This document shows positions 43,517 through 51,585 of a stretch of DNA of 64,000 nt, one piece after another (positions within the stretch are counted from its first letter, which is position 1; each line of letters begins with the position of its first letter). The notes beneath the pieces are model-generated. The model saw nothing but the letters and a program-made list of their open reading frames with translations. It was not told the origin of the DNA and ran no database searches. The translations under genes and the position numbers were made by a program. Location of the stretch: assembly GCA_036821905.1 (NCBI GenBank), contig DAISIR010000003.1:1-64000 (forward strand), in the 5' to 3' direction. The DNA is from Brooklawnia sp937867175. GTDB lineage: Bacteria; Actinomycetota; Actinomycetes; Propionibacteriales; Propionibacteriaceae.

Positions 43517-43854
43517 GGTTGATCTGGGCGACCCGTGGACGGACGTGGGGTTTTCAGTTCCGTCGCACTGGCGGATTCGACGATCCGCTGCCTGAGTACG
43601 AGAAGGTCTTCTCGGGTCTCGACGAGCCGGCGCTCTGTCGTCGAGTCGGAGAGATGGTCGCGTTGCGTTTTCCAGACCCCGAGGGACGAAAGGACGCGGC
43701 CGGCCGGATCATCCCCCACGATTTCATCGTCTTCTCACCCACAGCTGATGAGATCGACTCGCTCGAAGATGGCCTTGCGTTGGTTTGGGACGAGGTGAAG
43801 GACGAATACGCACAGGTTTGGGACGTGCCCAGACCGCCCCTGCCCCAGGACTGA
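43513..43854 (+). CDS. Small partner protein of the GTPase
   Basis: A 113-residue acidic protein (MRLIWATRGRTWGFQFRRTGGFDDPLPEYEKVF ...), without membrane segments or known motifs. It overlaps the GTPase gene by 4 bp (ATGA) and so is translationally coupled; its role is probably tied to that GTPase. I do not recognise a named family. Between 43855 and 44006 I see nothing coding. Confidence 0.65.
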   Translation: MRLIWATRGRTWGFQFRRTGGFDDPLPEYEKVFSGLDEPALCRRVGEMVALRFPDPEGRKDAAGRIIPHDFIVFSPTADEIDSLEDGLALVWDEVKDEYAQVWDVPRPPLPQD

Positions 43855-44006
43855 CCTGCGCGCTCGGTCGCTGACCTGGCCGCTTCGCCCATGAAGTGGA
43901 GCAGGGAGCGCAGCCGTTTCTCAATGGGTTGCAGTGACCGAACCTGCGTCTTTCAACCCGGCTTCCAGCGCCGCCTGATCAGCCTGGCGTCCGCTCGACA
44001 ACTCGG

Positions 44007-44300
44007 GGCTCTAGTAGGTCCGGGGTGAGGCGCGTCGGCGTGGCGGTCCCGTGATAGGTGTCGAGGTCTTCCGATGATGGAGGTTCTCTACGCCGTCCAT
44101 CTGAAAGACCTCGACATCTCCCACGCTACCTTCGATAGCCCTGACCTGACCAAGTTCTGCCGACTTGATGAGCTCGGCTTGGTAGCGGTCGGGCAACTGC
44201 TCGAGCCCGATCGGGCGGTGATCGCGTGCCGGGTCGTCGAACCGGACGGCTGGTGCAGCCGGTGTGGCTGCCGGGGTGTCGCCCGTGCCAGGGCGGACCC
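44007..44300 (+). pseudogene. ISL3 transposase remnant (N-terminal end)
   Basis: The open frame from 44074 includes DLDISHATFDSPDLTKFCRLDELGLVAVGQLLEPDRAVIACRVVEPDGWCSRCGCRGVA. This parallels the first ~50 residues of the intact ISL3 transposase at 9293, with many substitutions. GGCTCT at 44007 resembles the start of an ISL3 terminal repeat. Homology stops near 44300 and the rest of the element is gone. It is a different, older lineage than the intact copy. Confidence 0.75.
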
Positions 44301-44420
44301 GGCCATCAACCATGATGTCCAGCGTCGGCTGGTTTGCCTAGATCTCTTCGCGTCCGGCCTGCATCAACGCAGCCAATGTACGTGAAACCGGAGCGTCAGC
44401 AAAGGGATGCATGCACGTGT

Positions 44421-44438
44421 GGGCGTTTTGGGCGTTTT
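44421..44438 (+). promoter_or_regulatory. Tandem repeat GGGCGTTTT ahead of the antitoxin gene
   Basis: Two adjacent exact copies of GGGCGTTTT lie 15-32 bp upstream of the antitoxin ATG. They probably overlap the promoter and could be the antitoxin's autoregulatory site. This is an inference from position only. Confidence 0.4.
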
Positions 44439-44452
44439 GGTAGCGTGGAGGT

Positions 44453-44836
44453 ATGACTGGAGTTTTAGCCCCCGATGAGGCGCGTCAGCTTCGTGCCGCG
44501 CTGGAGGGAGTGACGGACAGCGCAGTGCGTGATGCGTTCTTGCGTCTTCTTGCGGTGCTCGAGGAATCCCCGGCTGCGGTGGTTCTGCCAGCAGACGAGT
44601 TGCTCAGCACTCAGGCAGTGGCTGAGCACCTCGGGGTTAGCCGGATGACGGTCGTGCGGCTTATCGACCAGGGCCGGCTCGAGGCCGCGGGCGGGGGCAC
44701 GCATCGACGAGTGCGAGCGTCCGAGGTCGAACGGTATCTGGCGGACAGGAAGGCGAAGCGGCGGTCTGCCTTGGCGAGCTTGGCAGAAGACATCGACTTC
44801 GACACTCCATCGGACGAGGTAGTAACCACCAGATGA
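44453..44836 (+). CDS. HTH (excisionase-type) antitoxin
   Basis: A 127-residue protein. A helical N-terminus is followed by a MerR/excisionase-type HTH (LLSTQAVAEHLGVSRMTVVRLIDQGRLEAAGGGTHRRVRASEVERYLADR, ~50-100) and a charged acidic tail (EDIDFDTPSDEV) that could bind the toxin. It overlaps the PIN-domain gene by 4 bp, the arrangement of a type II toxin-antitoxin pair. It is expected to neutralise the toxin and repress the operon. GGAGG lies very close to ATG 44453. Confidence 0.8.
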   Translation: MTGVLAPDEARQLRAALEGVTDSAVRDAFLRLLAVLEESPAAVVLPADELLSTQAVAEHLGVSRMTVVRLIDQGRLEAAGGGTHRRVRASEVERYLADRKAKRRSALASLAEDIDFDTPSDEVVTTR

Positions 44837-45831
44837 CCTCGCCTGCTGTGCTGCTCGATGCTTGCACCTTGGTGCCGATCCGGCTCACCTCATGCCTATT
44901 GTCGCTTGCGGAAGCAGGGTTGCTGACACCTCTGTGGTCGGACGAGATCCTCGATGAGGTCGAGCGCAACCTGCCAAAGCTCAAGGGCATGACGGTGGAC
45001 AAGGCGAAACGACGTGTCGACGCGATGAGAGCGGCGTTCGACGACGAGGCCTCAGTGGGCGACTACCAGTCGCTGGTGCCTCAGCTTGAATGCGACCCCA
45101 AGGATCGCCACGTGCTGGCAGCGGCGATCATAGGCGGCGCCGACGTCCTGCTGACCTTCAACGTGAAGGATTTCCCCGCCGAATCGACCCAACCCTACGG
45201 GGTTTCGGTGAAGCATCCAGACGAGTTCCTCACCGTCCTCCTTGCAGAGCGCCGTGAGGAGGTTTTGGCAACTGTGCGCTCGGATGCGGCCACTTATCGT
45301 GAACCCCCAACGACCATGACCGAGTATCTTGCGGCACTGACCGGTGTGGTGCCGGTATTCGCCAATCTCGCCAACAGCGCGCTGGGTGTCGAGTCTGCGG
45401 ACGAGGCGCCCTTCGCAGCACTTGTTGAAGCTGACGAAGTCGAGGCACTTGCCGCCATGGGCAGGCCGGGTGACCTATCCGATCCTGCTCAGGTGGCGCT
45501 TCTGTGGTGGGGTGCCTTGATGGCTGGTTCTCCGGAGGTTCAGGATCTCACTTACGATCCGTCCGCTTGGGGTGACTACCAGTGGGCGTTGGATGTACTT
45601 CAGGGCAGGTCGCTCGCTTCGGGGGTCATCGCGCTGGTGGACGCACCCAATGACGTGGCCATCATGCGATTCATTCCCCAGGTCGCTAGCACGGCTCGAA
45701 CATTCGCGGCCTTCGTCACCGAGGTGACCTTCCTCACTCTGGTGCGCGTTGGCGACAACACCTGGCGTGTGTGGGGGCTGGGGCCAGGGATCCTCTGTGC
45801 TCGGGACATCCTGGCGTCAGACATTGCGTAG
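44833..45831 (+). CDS. PIN-domain toxin with long C-terminal extension
   Basis: A 332-residue protein. The first ~140 residues form a PIN ribonuclease domain with acidic residues in VLLDACTLVPIR, DEILDEVERNL and CDPKDRHVLAAAIIGGADVLLTFNVKDF. About 190 further residues of unknown fold follow, far longer than standard VapC (~130). By analogy it cleaves RNA when free of the upstream antitoxin. Its end overlaps that of the convergent gene at 45817 by 15 bp. Confidence 0.75.
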   Translation: MTSPAVLLDACTLVPIRLTSCLLSLAEAGLLTPLWSDEILDEVERNLPKLKGMTVDKAKRRVDAMRAAFDDEASVGDYQSLVPQLECDPKDRHVLAAAIIGGADVLLTFNVKDFPAESTQPYGVSVKHPDEFLTVLLAERREEVLATVRSDAATYREPPTTMTEYLAALTGVVPVFANLANSALGVESADEAPFAALVEADEVEALAAMGRPGDLSDPAQVALLWWGALMAGSPEVQDLTYDPSAWGDYQWALDVLQGRSLASGVIALVDAPNDVAIMRFIPQVASTARTFAAFVTEVTFLTLVRVGDNTWRVWGLGPGILCARDILASDIA

Positions 45832-46431
45832 CTTCGATTCGATCTCAGCCCCCGCTGCGGCCGATGTCCTCGAATTACCCAGTAGGTAGCCGTCCAGCAG
45901 TCGCCTGGCCAGTCGGTCGTCAGGTTCGCGCTCGATCACACCCAGGCCGCCGTCGGCATCCGGCAGCACCAGGTTGACCTGTTCGAAACTTGTCAGGTGT
46001 TCGGTGGTGGCCAGTCTCATCGGATGATCACCGACCATCCCTTCGTCCCAGAGGTCAAGAGGCGCGGCTGAGTGGAGTTGGTCGTCGACCTGGCGATATC
46101 TTGCCCACGCGCCACCCACGCCGCCGGCCGAGTGCGCGAACTCAACCGCAGTCATGGATCGCAGCTTCGTTCGCAAGCGGCTGCGCTCCGAAGATGTCAG
46201 CAATTCTGTCGTCTTGGACTCCAACAGGCCGAACGCCGCTAACCGAACCTGCGGCGTCCACCGCCGTCCCCGCGCAACCGAACGCCGCCAGATCAGTGCC
46301 GCCACATCGTCAACCAATTGCGCACGCCCGACCTGGCGTCCCAAAGCCAGAGTGCCATTCGTGATGGCGCGCTGCACTTGCCGCGGGGTCGTACCCGCTA
46401 GCTTGGCTACCTCGGCCACCGTCAACTCCAT
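45817..46431 (-). CDS. HTH-containing protein of unknown function
   Basis: A 204-residue protein with an N-terminal HTH (MELTVAEVAKLAGTTPRQVQRAITNGTLALGRQVG) and an unrecognised C-terminal region containing EHLTSFEQVNLVLPDADGG. A perfect palindrome GTCGCTTAAGCGAC lies 11-24 bp upstream of its start and is the likely autorepressor operator. It may be an antitoxin-like or regulatory protein; no partner gene is evident on its strand. Confidence 0.6.
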   Translation of the reverse strand: MELTVAEVAKLAGTTPRQVQRAITNGTLALGRQVGRAQLVDDVAALIWRRSVARGRRWTPQVRLAAFGLLESKTTELLTSSERSRLRTKLRSMTAVEFAHSAGGVGGAWARYRQVDDQLHSAAPLDLWDEGMVGDHPMRLATTEHLTSFEQVNLVLPDADGGLGVIEREPDDRLARRLLDGYLLGNSRTSAAAGAEIESKLRNV

Positions 46432-46441
46432 GACACATATA

Positions 46442-46455
46442 GTCGCTTAAGCGAC
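46442..46455. promoter_or_regulatory. Palindromic operator GTCGCTTAAGCGAC
   Basis: A 14-bp perfect palindrome, in a locally AT-rich stretch, directly upstream of the HTH gene on the minus strand and 66 bp ahead of the plus-strand gene at 46521. It could control both divergent genes. Confidence 0.6.
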
Positions 46456-46520
46456 GCTATCTGTCAATCTTCCTTTCTTGCCCGGCACCAATTCCGGCCG
46501 ATCTGCGTCAGGCGATCACG

Positions 46521-47588
46521 GTGACCGTTCGACGTGAACAGTTCGTGCTGGTGCTCGACGGCATCAGCGCGGACCGAGCGGGGGTGTCCGTGCGCTGCAC
46601 GTTCTTGGGCGTCCATCCCCGTATCGCTACACCCTTTCCCGGGGACACGCCGCCCCTGCTCGATCTCGCGAGGATCTCCGAGGTCCCCGGGCCCGGCAGT
46701 CATCAGCTCGCGGCGTGGCTGGAGGACGACAGTGCCATCACCAGGGCGAGGCCGACCGGGAACGGAGGGAGCCGACACGGTGAACTGCGGCGGGAGCAGA
46801 TGACTTTCGTCTCCCCCGGTGACGTTCAGCGTCTCCATGAGCCGAGGATTGTCGTCTCGTGCGAGGCCCTCGGTCTGGCGCCGCAGGTGATCAACCTGCC
46901 GATCGCTCATCTGCGAGAAGCCGCCGCACGATCGCACAGCTGGGAGCAACTCTACGCCGGCGCTCCACCTCTCACCCGACCATTGGGCGAGTCCGGACAT
47001 CAGTTCTCGTGGACGCCGCAGGTAGAACACATTGACGCCGACGGCGTCCGGCACATACTCACCTCAGCATCCGGGGGCCCGGTGGGCACGCTCACCGGCG
47101 CAGTCAAGGAGAACGGCGCACAGCGGTTCACACCCGACATGATGGTCATCCCCGGCGAACTGGCACAGGGCCACGAGCTGGTGCTGAGCGGAGCCGGGTT
47201 CGTCACGGTGCTGAACAGGTTCCGGATCGACCGGCGATGCATCCACGCCCGAGTGTCGGTGTTCATCGACCCATCGGTGCCCAACCATGGACCAGAAGCC
47301 CCCACCGACATGCTCCGCGGCCTACCGAATCCCGGAAGCCCGCTGATGGCAATCTGGCTGACGACCAGTGCGGGCGATACCGTCGTCCCGATGCTCGGCA
47401 TCGGCGGATCCACCGGGCGGGAGATCATTCTTCCCTACGACGTCAGCCAGCCGGGTTCACCGCAAATCACCATGTCATGGACATCCCGAGAGGCCCCGCC
47501 GGTGAGCCTGGAGATACCCGGCGAGCTGCTGCAGGAGGCCGCCGGACGCGCCCGGTACTGGCCGGACATCCACGGTGACCGAGACTGA
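46521..47588 (+). CDS. Unrecognised protein with an internal duplication
   Basis: A 355-residue protein starting GTG (MTVRREQFVLVLDGISADRAGV), with no signal peptide, membrane helices or known motif. Two segments look like repeats of one another: LAPQVINLPIAHLREAAARSHSW near residue 120 and EAPPVSLEIPGELLQEAAGRARYW near 325, each ending a mainly beta-strand region. This suggests two copies of one domain. Its neighbours are the divergent HTH gene and the convergent cbiB gene. No function is proposed, and the start is uncertain. Confidence 0.5.
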   Translation: MTVRREQFVLVLDGISADRAGVSVRCTFLGVHPRIATPFPGDTPPLLDLARISEVPGPGSHQLAAWLEDDSAITRARPTGNGGSRHGELRREQMTFVSPGDVQRLHEPRIVVSCEALGLAPQVINLPIAHLREAAARSHSWEQLYAGAPPLTRPLGESGHQFSWTPQVEHIDADGVRHILTSASGGPVGTLTGAVKENGAQRFTPDMMVIPGELAQGHELVLSGAGFVTVLNRFRIDRRCIHARVSVFIDPSVPNHGPEAPTDMLRGLPNPGSPLMAIWLTTSAGDTVVPMLGIGGSTGREIILPYDVSQPGSPQITMSWTSREAPPVSLEIPGELLQEAAGRARYWPDIHGDRD

Positions 47589-47613
47589 CGGAGATGCTTC
47601 CAGCCCCACCCGA

Positions 47614-48570
47614 TCAGCGGCGCCGCCGCGCACCGAACACCAACAGCGCGGCAGCGGCCCCGGCACCGGCACCGGCCAACGTCGTCACGGCGGTCACCAT
47701 CCGGGACGCCCGGCGCACCGCCACCCCGTCCGGGGGTCGTCCGCCGGGGTTCAGCACGCCGCGGTCTTCGACGCGTCCGCCCGGGTAGACGTTGGTGCCG
47801 CCCAACGCGACGCCGAGTGCCGCTGCCCAGGCGGCTTCACACCAGCCCCCGTTGGGGCTGGGATGGTTGCGCGCGTCCCGGATCGTGACCCGCCAGGTCT
47901 GGATGGGACGCGGACTCACCAGCCCGGCCAGCAGGCCGGTCGCCCGGGCCGGCAGCAGGTCGAGCGCGTCGTCCAGGCGGGCGGCGCACTTGCCGAACCG
48001 CTCATACCGTTCACTGCGGTGGCCGACCATGGCGTCCAACGTGTTGACCGCGCGATGAGTGAGCAGCCCCGGCGCACCGAGCAGCGCTCCCCAGAAGACC
48101 GACGCCACCACGCTGTCGGCGGTGTTCTCGGCCAGCGACTCGATTGTGGCCCGGGCAAGTTCCGGCTCATCCAGCCCGGCGGCCTGCCGCCCGCAGAGGT
48201 GGCTGAGCTGCTCACGAGCCCCGGGCAGATCACCAGCTTCGAGCCGCCCGGCCATCGTCCGGCCCTCGTGGGCCAGGCTGTGGGCACCCACGACCGCCCA
48301 GGTGGCCAACGCCGTGCAGCCCGGGCGCAGCCAGGGCCAGCGGCGTCCCAGCGCTTCGACGCCCACCCCAACCAAGGTGACCGGCGCCACCGCCGCCACC
48401 ACGTGACCCACGCCGGCCGGCACCGAATCGGCGTAACACCGTCGCTCCAGCCAGCCCGCCCAAGTGCCGAACCACGCGGTTGGATGCCACCTGTTCGGCG
48501 GGTCCCCCAGCACCGCATCGGCGCCCAGACCCGCCAACAACCCCAGTGCACGACCCCTGGCGACACTCAT
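47614..48570 (-). CDS. cbiB: Adenosylcobinamide-phosphate synthase
   Basis: A 318-residue membrane protein attaching the aminopropanol arm to adenosylcobyric acid. Signatures: GLGADAVLGDPPNRWHPTAWFGTWAGWLERR, RATIESLAENTADSVVASVFWGALLG, RAVNTLDAMVGHRSERYERFGKCAARLDD and RDARNHPSPNGGWCEAAWAAALGVALGG. Overlaps cbiD by 4 bp (ATGA). The start at 48570 puts the family N-terminus first; a longer frame upstream is antisense to nothing but lies within cbiD. Confidence 0.94.
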   Translation of the reverse strand: MSVARGRALGLLAGLGADAVLGDPPNRWHPTAWFGTWAGWLERRCYADSVPAGVGHVVAAVAPVTLVGVGVEALGRRWPWLRPGCTALATWAVVGAHSLAHEGRTMAGRLEAGDLPGAREQLSHLCGRQAAGLDEPELARATIESLAENTADSVVASVFWGALLGAPGLLTHRAVNTLDAMVGHRSERYERFGKCAARLDDALDLLPARATGLLAGLVSPRPIQTWRVTIRDARNHPSPNGGWCEAAWAAALGVALGGTNVYPGGRVEDRGVLNPGGRPPDGVAVRRASRMVTAVTTLAGAGAGAAAALLVFGARRRR

Positions 48571-49682
48571 CGCGCATGCCCCACGATCGTGCCGGCTCGG
48601 TCGATACAGATCACGTCGACGGCGACCGGCGCCTCCCCCAGCACCCCCGCCGCCACCTGCCTGGCGGCCTGGGCGATCGCGTCGCCGAGTTCGATGCCGG
48701 ACGCCGCGCACAACTCGACCGCGCCCAGGGCCGTGGTTGCCTGCGCCACTGCCGCCGCCAGTTGCTCGTCGGCGCCCACCTGCCGGGCCAACCCGGCCAG
48801 GAACCGGGTGTCCACCTGCGAACGCGCCGAGTGCAGGTCGAGGTGCCCGTCGGCCAGTTTGGCCAGTTTTCCCACGCCGCCGCAGAGGGTCAGCCGCTCG
48901 ATCGGGTGCCGGCGCAGATACTTCAGCACCGCACCCGCGAAGTCGCCCATGTCGAGCAGCGCGGTCTCGGGCAGCCCGAACACCTCGCGGGCCACCTTTT
49001 CCGAGGTCGAGCCAGTACAGCCGGCGACATGGTGGTGCCCGAGGGCGCGGGCCACGTCCACCCCGCGGCGGATCGAATCGATCCACGCCGAGCACGAATA
49101 CGGCACGACCACCCCGGTGGTGCCCAGCACCGACAACCCACCCACGATGCCGAGCCGCGGGTTCAGCGTCTTGGCTGCCAACTGTTCGCCGTCATTGATG
49201 CCCACAGTGACGAGCAGGTCGGGATCCGGCGCCTCGGCGTCCAGCCCGGCCGCCAAGCGCAGGTTGGCGATGATCATGGTTCGCGGCATCGGGTTGATCG
49301 CCGGCTCCCCGACCGGCAGCGGCAGCCCCGGCAGGGTGATCGTCCCCACCCCGGCACCGGCCCGGAAACCCACTCCACCAACTGGTTCGCCAGCCGAAAC
49401 CCGCACCCGAACCAGCGCACCGTGGGTGATGTCGGGGTCGTCGCCAGCGTCCTTGGTGATGACAGCCTCCGCCCAGCCCTCCCCCTGGGCCTCGGCGGTC
49501 AAGGCAAACGTGGGAGTGCGGCCCTGGGGCAAGACGACCGGCACCGGATCGGGGAACTGCCCGGTCAGCAGCGCCGTGTAGGCAGCCCGGGCTGCGGCTG
49601 TGGCGCAGGCGCCGGTCGTCCAGCCTGGCCGCAGCTCCGAGGACGCAAGCTGGCCACGCCGACCGCCCCGTTGTTCCGTCAT
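48567..49682 (-). CDS. cbiD: Cobalt-precorrin-5B C1-methyltransferase
   Basis: A 371-residue enzyme of the anaerobic pathway. CbiD signatures: ELRPGWTTGACATAAARAAY near the N-terminus, VITKDAGDDPDITHGALVRV, GVGTITLPGLPLPVGEPAINPMPR, TVGINDGEQLAAKTLNPRLGIVGGLSVLGTTGVV and IERLTLCGGVGKLAKLADGHLDLHSARS. It methylates C1 of the ring. Its presence, with CbiX and CbiG, marks the early-cobalt (anaerobic) route. It lies between cbiC and cbiB. Confidence 0.96.
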   Translation of the reverse strand: MTEQRGGRRGQLASSELRPGWTTGACATAAARAAYTALLTGQFPDPVPVVLPQGRTPTFALTAEAQGEGWAEAVITKDAGDDPDITHGALVRVRVSAGEPVGGVGFRAGAGVGTITLPGLPLPVGEPAINPMPRTMIIANLRLAAGLDAEAPDPDLLVTVGINDGEQLAAKTLNPRLGIVGGLSVLGTTGVVVPYSCSAWIDSIRRGVDVARALGHHHVAGCTGSTSEKVAREVFGLPETALLDMGDFAGAVLKYLRRHPIERLTLCGGVGKLAKLADGHLDLHSARSQVDTRFLAGLARQVGADEQLAAAVAQATTALGAVELCAASGIELGDAIAQAARQVAAGVLGEAPVAVDVICIDRAGTIVGHAR

Positions 49683-49696
49683 CGTCTGCGCCGGAC

Positions 49697-50359
49697 TCAG
49701 CCGCGAACCTGATTGGTTCTCTCGTCGGTGCTGGCGATGGCGTTGACGGCGGCCACCGTGACCGCAGAACCGCCGCGGCGTCCCCGCAGCACCAGGTATT
49801 CCAGACCGAACGGGTTGTCGACCAGTGCCTGCTTGGATTCGGCAGCTCCGACGAAACCGACCGGGATGCCGATCACCCCGGCTGGCTTGATGCCGGTGTC
49901 GCGCACCACCTCCAGCAGCCGGAAGAGCGCCGTTGGGGCGTTGCCGATCGCCACCACCGCCCCGGCCAACTGGTCAACCCACAGGTCGACTGCCGCCGCG
50001 GTCTTGGTCGTCCCCAGTTGGGTGGCCAGGCCGGCCAGCCGAGGATCACCCAGATGGCAGACCACCTCGTTGTCGGCCGGCAGCCGCGAACGAATGATGC
50101 CGGTCGCGACCATCGTCGAATCGCACAGGATCGGTGCGCCCGCCCACAAGGCCTCCCGGCAAGCCGCCACGACCCCGGGGGTGAACGCGATGTCGGTGGG
50201 CAGGTCGGTCTGCGCGGCGGCATGGATCATCCGCACCACGACTTTGGCGACATCGTCGGGGAAGCGGGTGAGGTCGGCTTCCCGCCTGATGATGGCGAAC
50301 GACTCGGCGTAGATCTCGGACGCATCCGTCAGGTACTGATAACTGACTTGCGCAACCAC
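49697..50359 (-). CDS. cbiC: Precorrin-8X (cobalt-precorrin-8) methylmutase
   Basis: A 220-residue enzyme moving the methyl group from C11 to C12 to give (cobalt-)hydrogenobyrinate. Motifs: ADLTRFPDDVAKVVVRMIHAAAQTDLPTDIAFTPG, with the catalytic histidine, and ILCDSTMVATGIIRSRLP. C-terminal VGFVGAAESKQALVDNPFG ... RGRRGGSAVTVAAVNAI is also typical. First gene of the minus-strand cbiC-cbiD-cbiB operon; 35 bp from the divergent riboswitch. Confidence 0.96.
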   Translation of the reverse strand: MVAQVSYQYLTDASEIYAESFAIIRREADLTRFPDDVAKVVVRMIHAAAQTDLPTDIAFTPGVVAACREALWAGAPILCDSTMVATGIIRSRLPADNEVVCHLGDPRLAGLATQLGTTKTAAAVDLWVDQLAGAVVAIGNAPTALFRLLEVVRDTGIKPAGVIGIPVGFVGAAESKQALVDNPFGLEYLVLRGRRGGSAVTVAAVNAIASTDERTNQVRG

Positions 50360-50394
50360 TGGGGTCCCCTCTCAGCCGACCGAAGCTGTGCTCT

Positions 50395-50500
50395 ACAGTG
50401 GCACAAGCGGCAAGCGCTGAGGAAGCCGGGCAGAGCCGGCACGGTCGCGCCACTGTGAACGTCCACGATGGACGGGAGTCAGGAACTCGCCTTGCCGCCT
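50395..50500 (+). promoter_or_regulatory. Cobalamin riboswitch ahead of cbiMNQO
   Basis: The aptamer core at 50419-50458 (GAGGAAGCCGGGCAGAGCCG then GCACGGTCGCGCCACTGTGA) and the B12 box at 50474-50497 (GGGAGTCAGGAACTCGCC) match the cobalamin riboswitch family. It ends about 40 bp before cbiM and is expected to shut down cobalt import when B12 is plentiful. The outer borders are approximate. No matching aptamer is seen on the minus strand for cbiC. Confidence 0.92.
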
Positions 50501-50537
50501 TCGAATAATGGGACGCGCAATCTCAGAAGGAGAGATC

Positions 50538-51230
50538 ATGCACATCGCCGAAGGGTTCCTCCCGGCCGCGCAATGCGTCGCTTGGTATGCCGTTGCCACC
50601 CCGTTCGTGGTGCACGGCGCCCGGCAGTGCATCAAGGAGGCCCGCAAGTCACCGGAGAACAAGATACTGCTGGCTGCGGCGGGCGCCTTCACCTTCGTCC
50701 TGTCGGCGATCAAGCTGCCGTCGGTGTCCGGCAGTTCCTCGCACCCGACCGGCACCGGGGCGGGGGCGGTGCTGTTCCGTCCCCCGGTGATGGCCTTCCT
50801 CGGCACCGTCGTGCTGCTCTTCCAGGCCCTGCTGCTGGCCCACGGGGGGATCACGACGCTGGGCGCCAACGTCTTCTCGATGGCGATCGCCGGCCCGTGG
50901 ATCGGCTACGGCGCCTACCGGCTGCTGCGCCGCTTCGGCTCGTCCGCGGCAATCTTCGCCGCCATGTTCTGCGCCAACTTCAGCACCTACTGCGTCACCT
51001 CACTTCAACTGGCTTTGGCCCACCCCGATCCGGTCTCGGGTTTCTGGGGTGCCGCCGCAAAGTTCTTGGCCGTCTTCGCCATCACCCAGATCCCGTTGGC
51101 GATTGCCGAGGGATTCGTCGGGATCCTGCTCTTCCGCTTCCTGGGCACCGTCGTCCGGCCACAACTCGAAGCCCGCGGCATCCTCGACCCGGTCGTCCCG
51201 GCCACCACGAAGCAGACCGCAGATGCCTAA
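50538..51230 (+). CDS. cbiM: Cobalt ECF transporter substrate-binding subunit CbiM
   Basis: A 230-residue membrane protein. The mature-type N-terminus MHIAEGFLP, whose Met and His coordinate cobalt in the family, fixes the start at ATG 50538, with AGAAGGAG just upstream. Further motifs: FVLSAIKLPSVSGSSSHPTGTGAGAVLF and GGITTLGANVFSMAIAGPWIGYG. With CbiN, CbiQ and CbiO it imports Co2+ for the corrin pathway. Overlaps cbiN by 8 bp. Confidence 0.96.
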   Translation: MHIAEGFLPAAQCVAWYAVATPFVVHGARQCIKEARKSPENKILLAAAGAFTFVLSAIKLPSVSGSSSHPTGTGAGAVLFRPPVMAFLGTVVLLFQALLLAHGGITTLGANVFSMAIAGPWIGYGAYRLLRRFGSSAAIFAAMFCANFSTYCVTSLQLALAHPDPVSGFWGAAAKFLAVFAITQIPLAIAEGFVGILLFRFLGTVVRPQLEARGILDPVVPATTKQTADA

Positions 51231-51582
51231 CCAGCGCCCCCAGACCTGGATCACGGTGGCGCTCATCGCGGCGGTGATCGCGATCTTCGCCCTCTCGTTC
51301 ACGCTCGCCCCCAAGCCAACCGAACCGGACAGCGAAGCCTTCACCGGCACCGATGCCGTGGTCACCCAGGTCATTGAGGACGAAGGTTACGAGCCTTGGT
51401 TCTCACCGATCTTCGAGCCGGGCTCGGGTGAGATCGAGTCCGGCCTGTTCGCCCTGCAGGCGGCGTTGGGCGCCGGCCTGCTCGGGTTCGCCCTGGGCAA
51501 CCTGCGTGGCCGCAGCAGCGCGCGCAAACAGCTCGCGGCGGACGCGACGCCGGAGGCGCGACCCAACGCACCCCAAAGTTAG
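51223..51582 (+). CDS. cbiN: Cobalt transport accessory protein CbiN
   Basis: A 119-residue protein with two transmembrane helices around the conserved periplasmic segment FTGTDAVVTQVIEDEGYEPWFSPIFEPGSGEIESGLFALQAALG, the CbiN hallmark (GTD ... GY.PW ... EIESLLF). It assists metal loading of CbiM. It has a short hydrophilic tail. The start at ATG 51223 lies inside the end of cbiM. Confidence 0.93.
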   Translation: MPNQRPQTWITVALIAAVIAIFALSFTLAPKPTEPDSEAFTGTDAVVTQVIEDEGYEPWFSPIFEPGSGEIESGLFALQAALGAGLLGFALGNLRGRSSARKQLAADATPEARPNAPQS

Positions 51583-51585
51583 CCA

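Noticed and set aside
46464..47054. 196-codon minus-strand frame opposite the unknown protein at 46521
   Set aside because: Its sequence shows no domain-like pattern, whereas the plus-strand product has an internal duplication and a regular strand-like pattern. This is not fully certain.
50360..50394. Riboswitch control of cbiC-cbiD-cbiB on the minus strand
   Set aside because: The aptamer consensus reads only on the plus strand, and only ~35 bp lie between it and the cbiC start.
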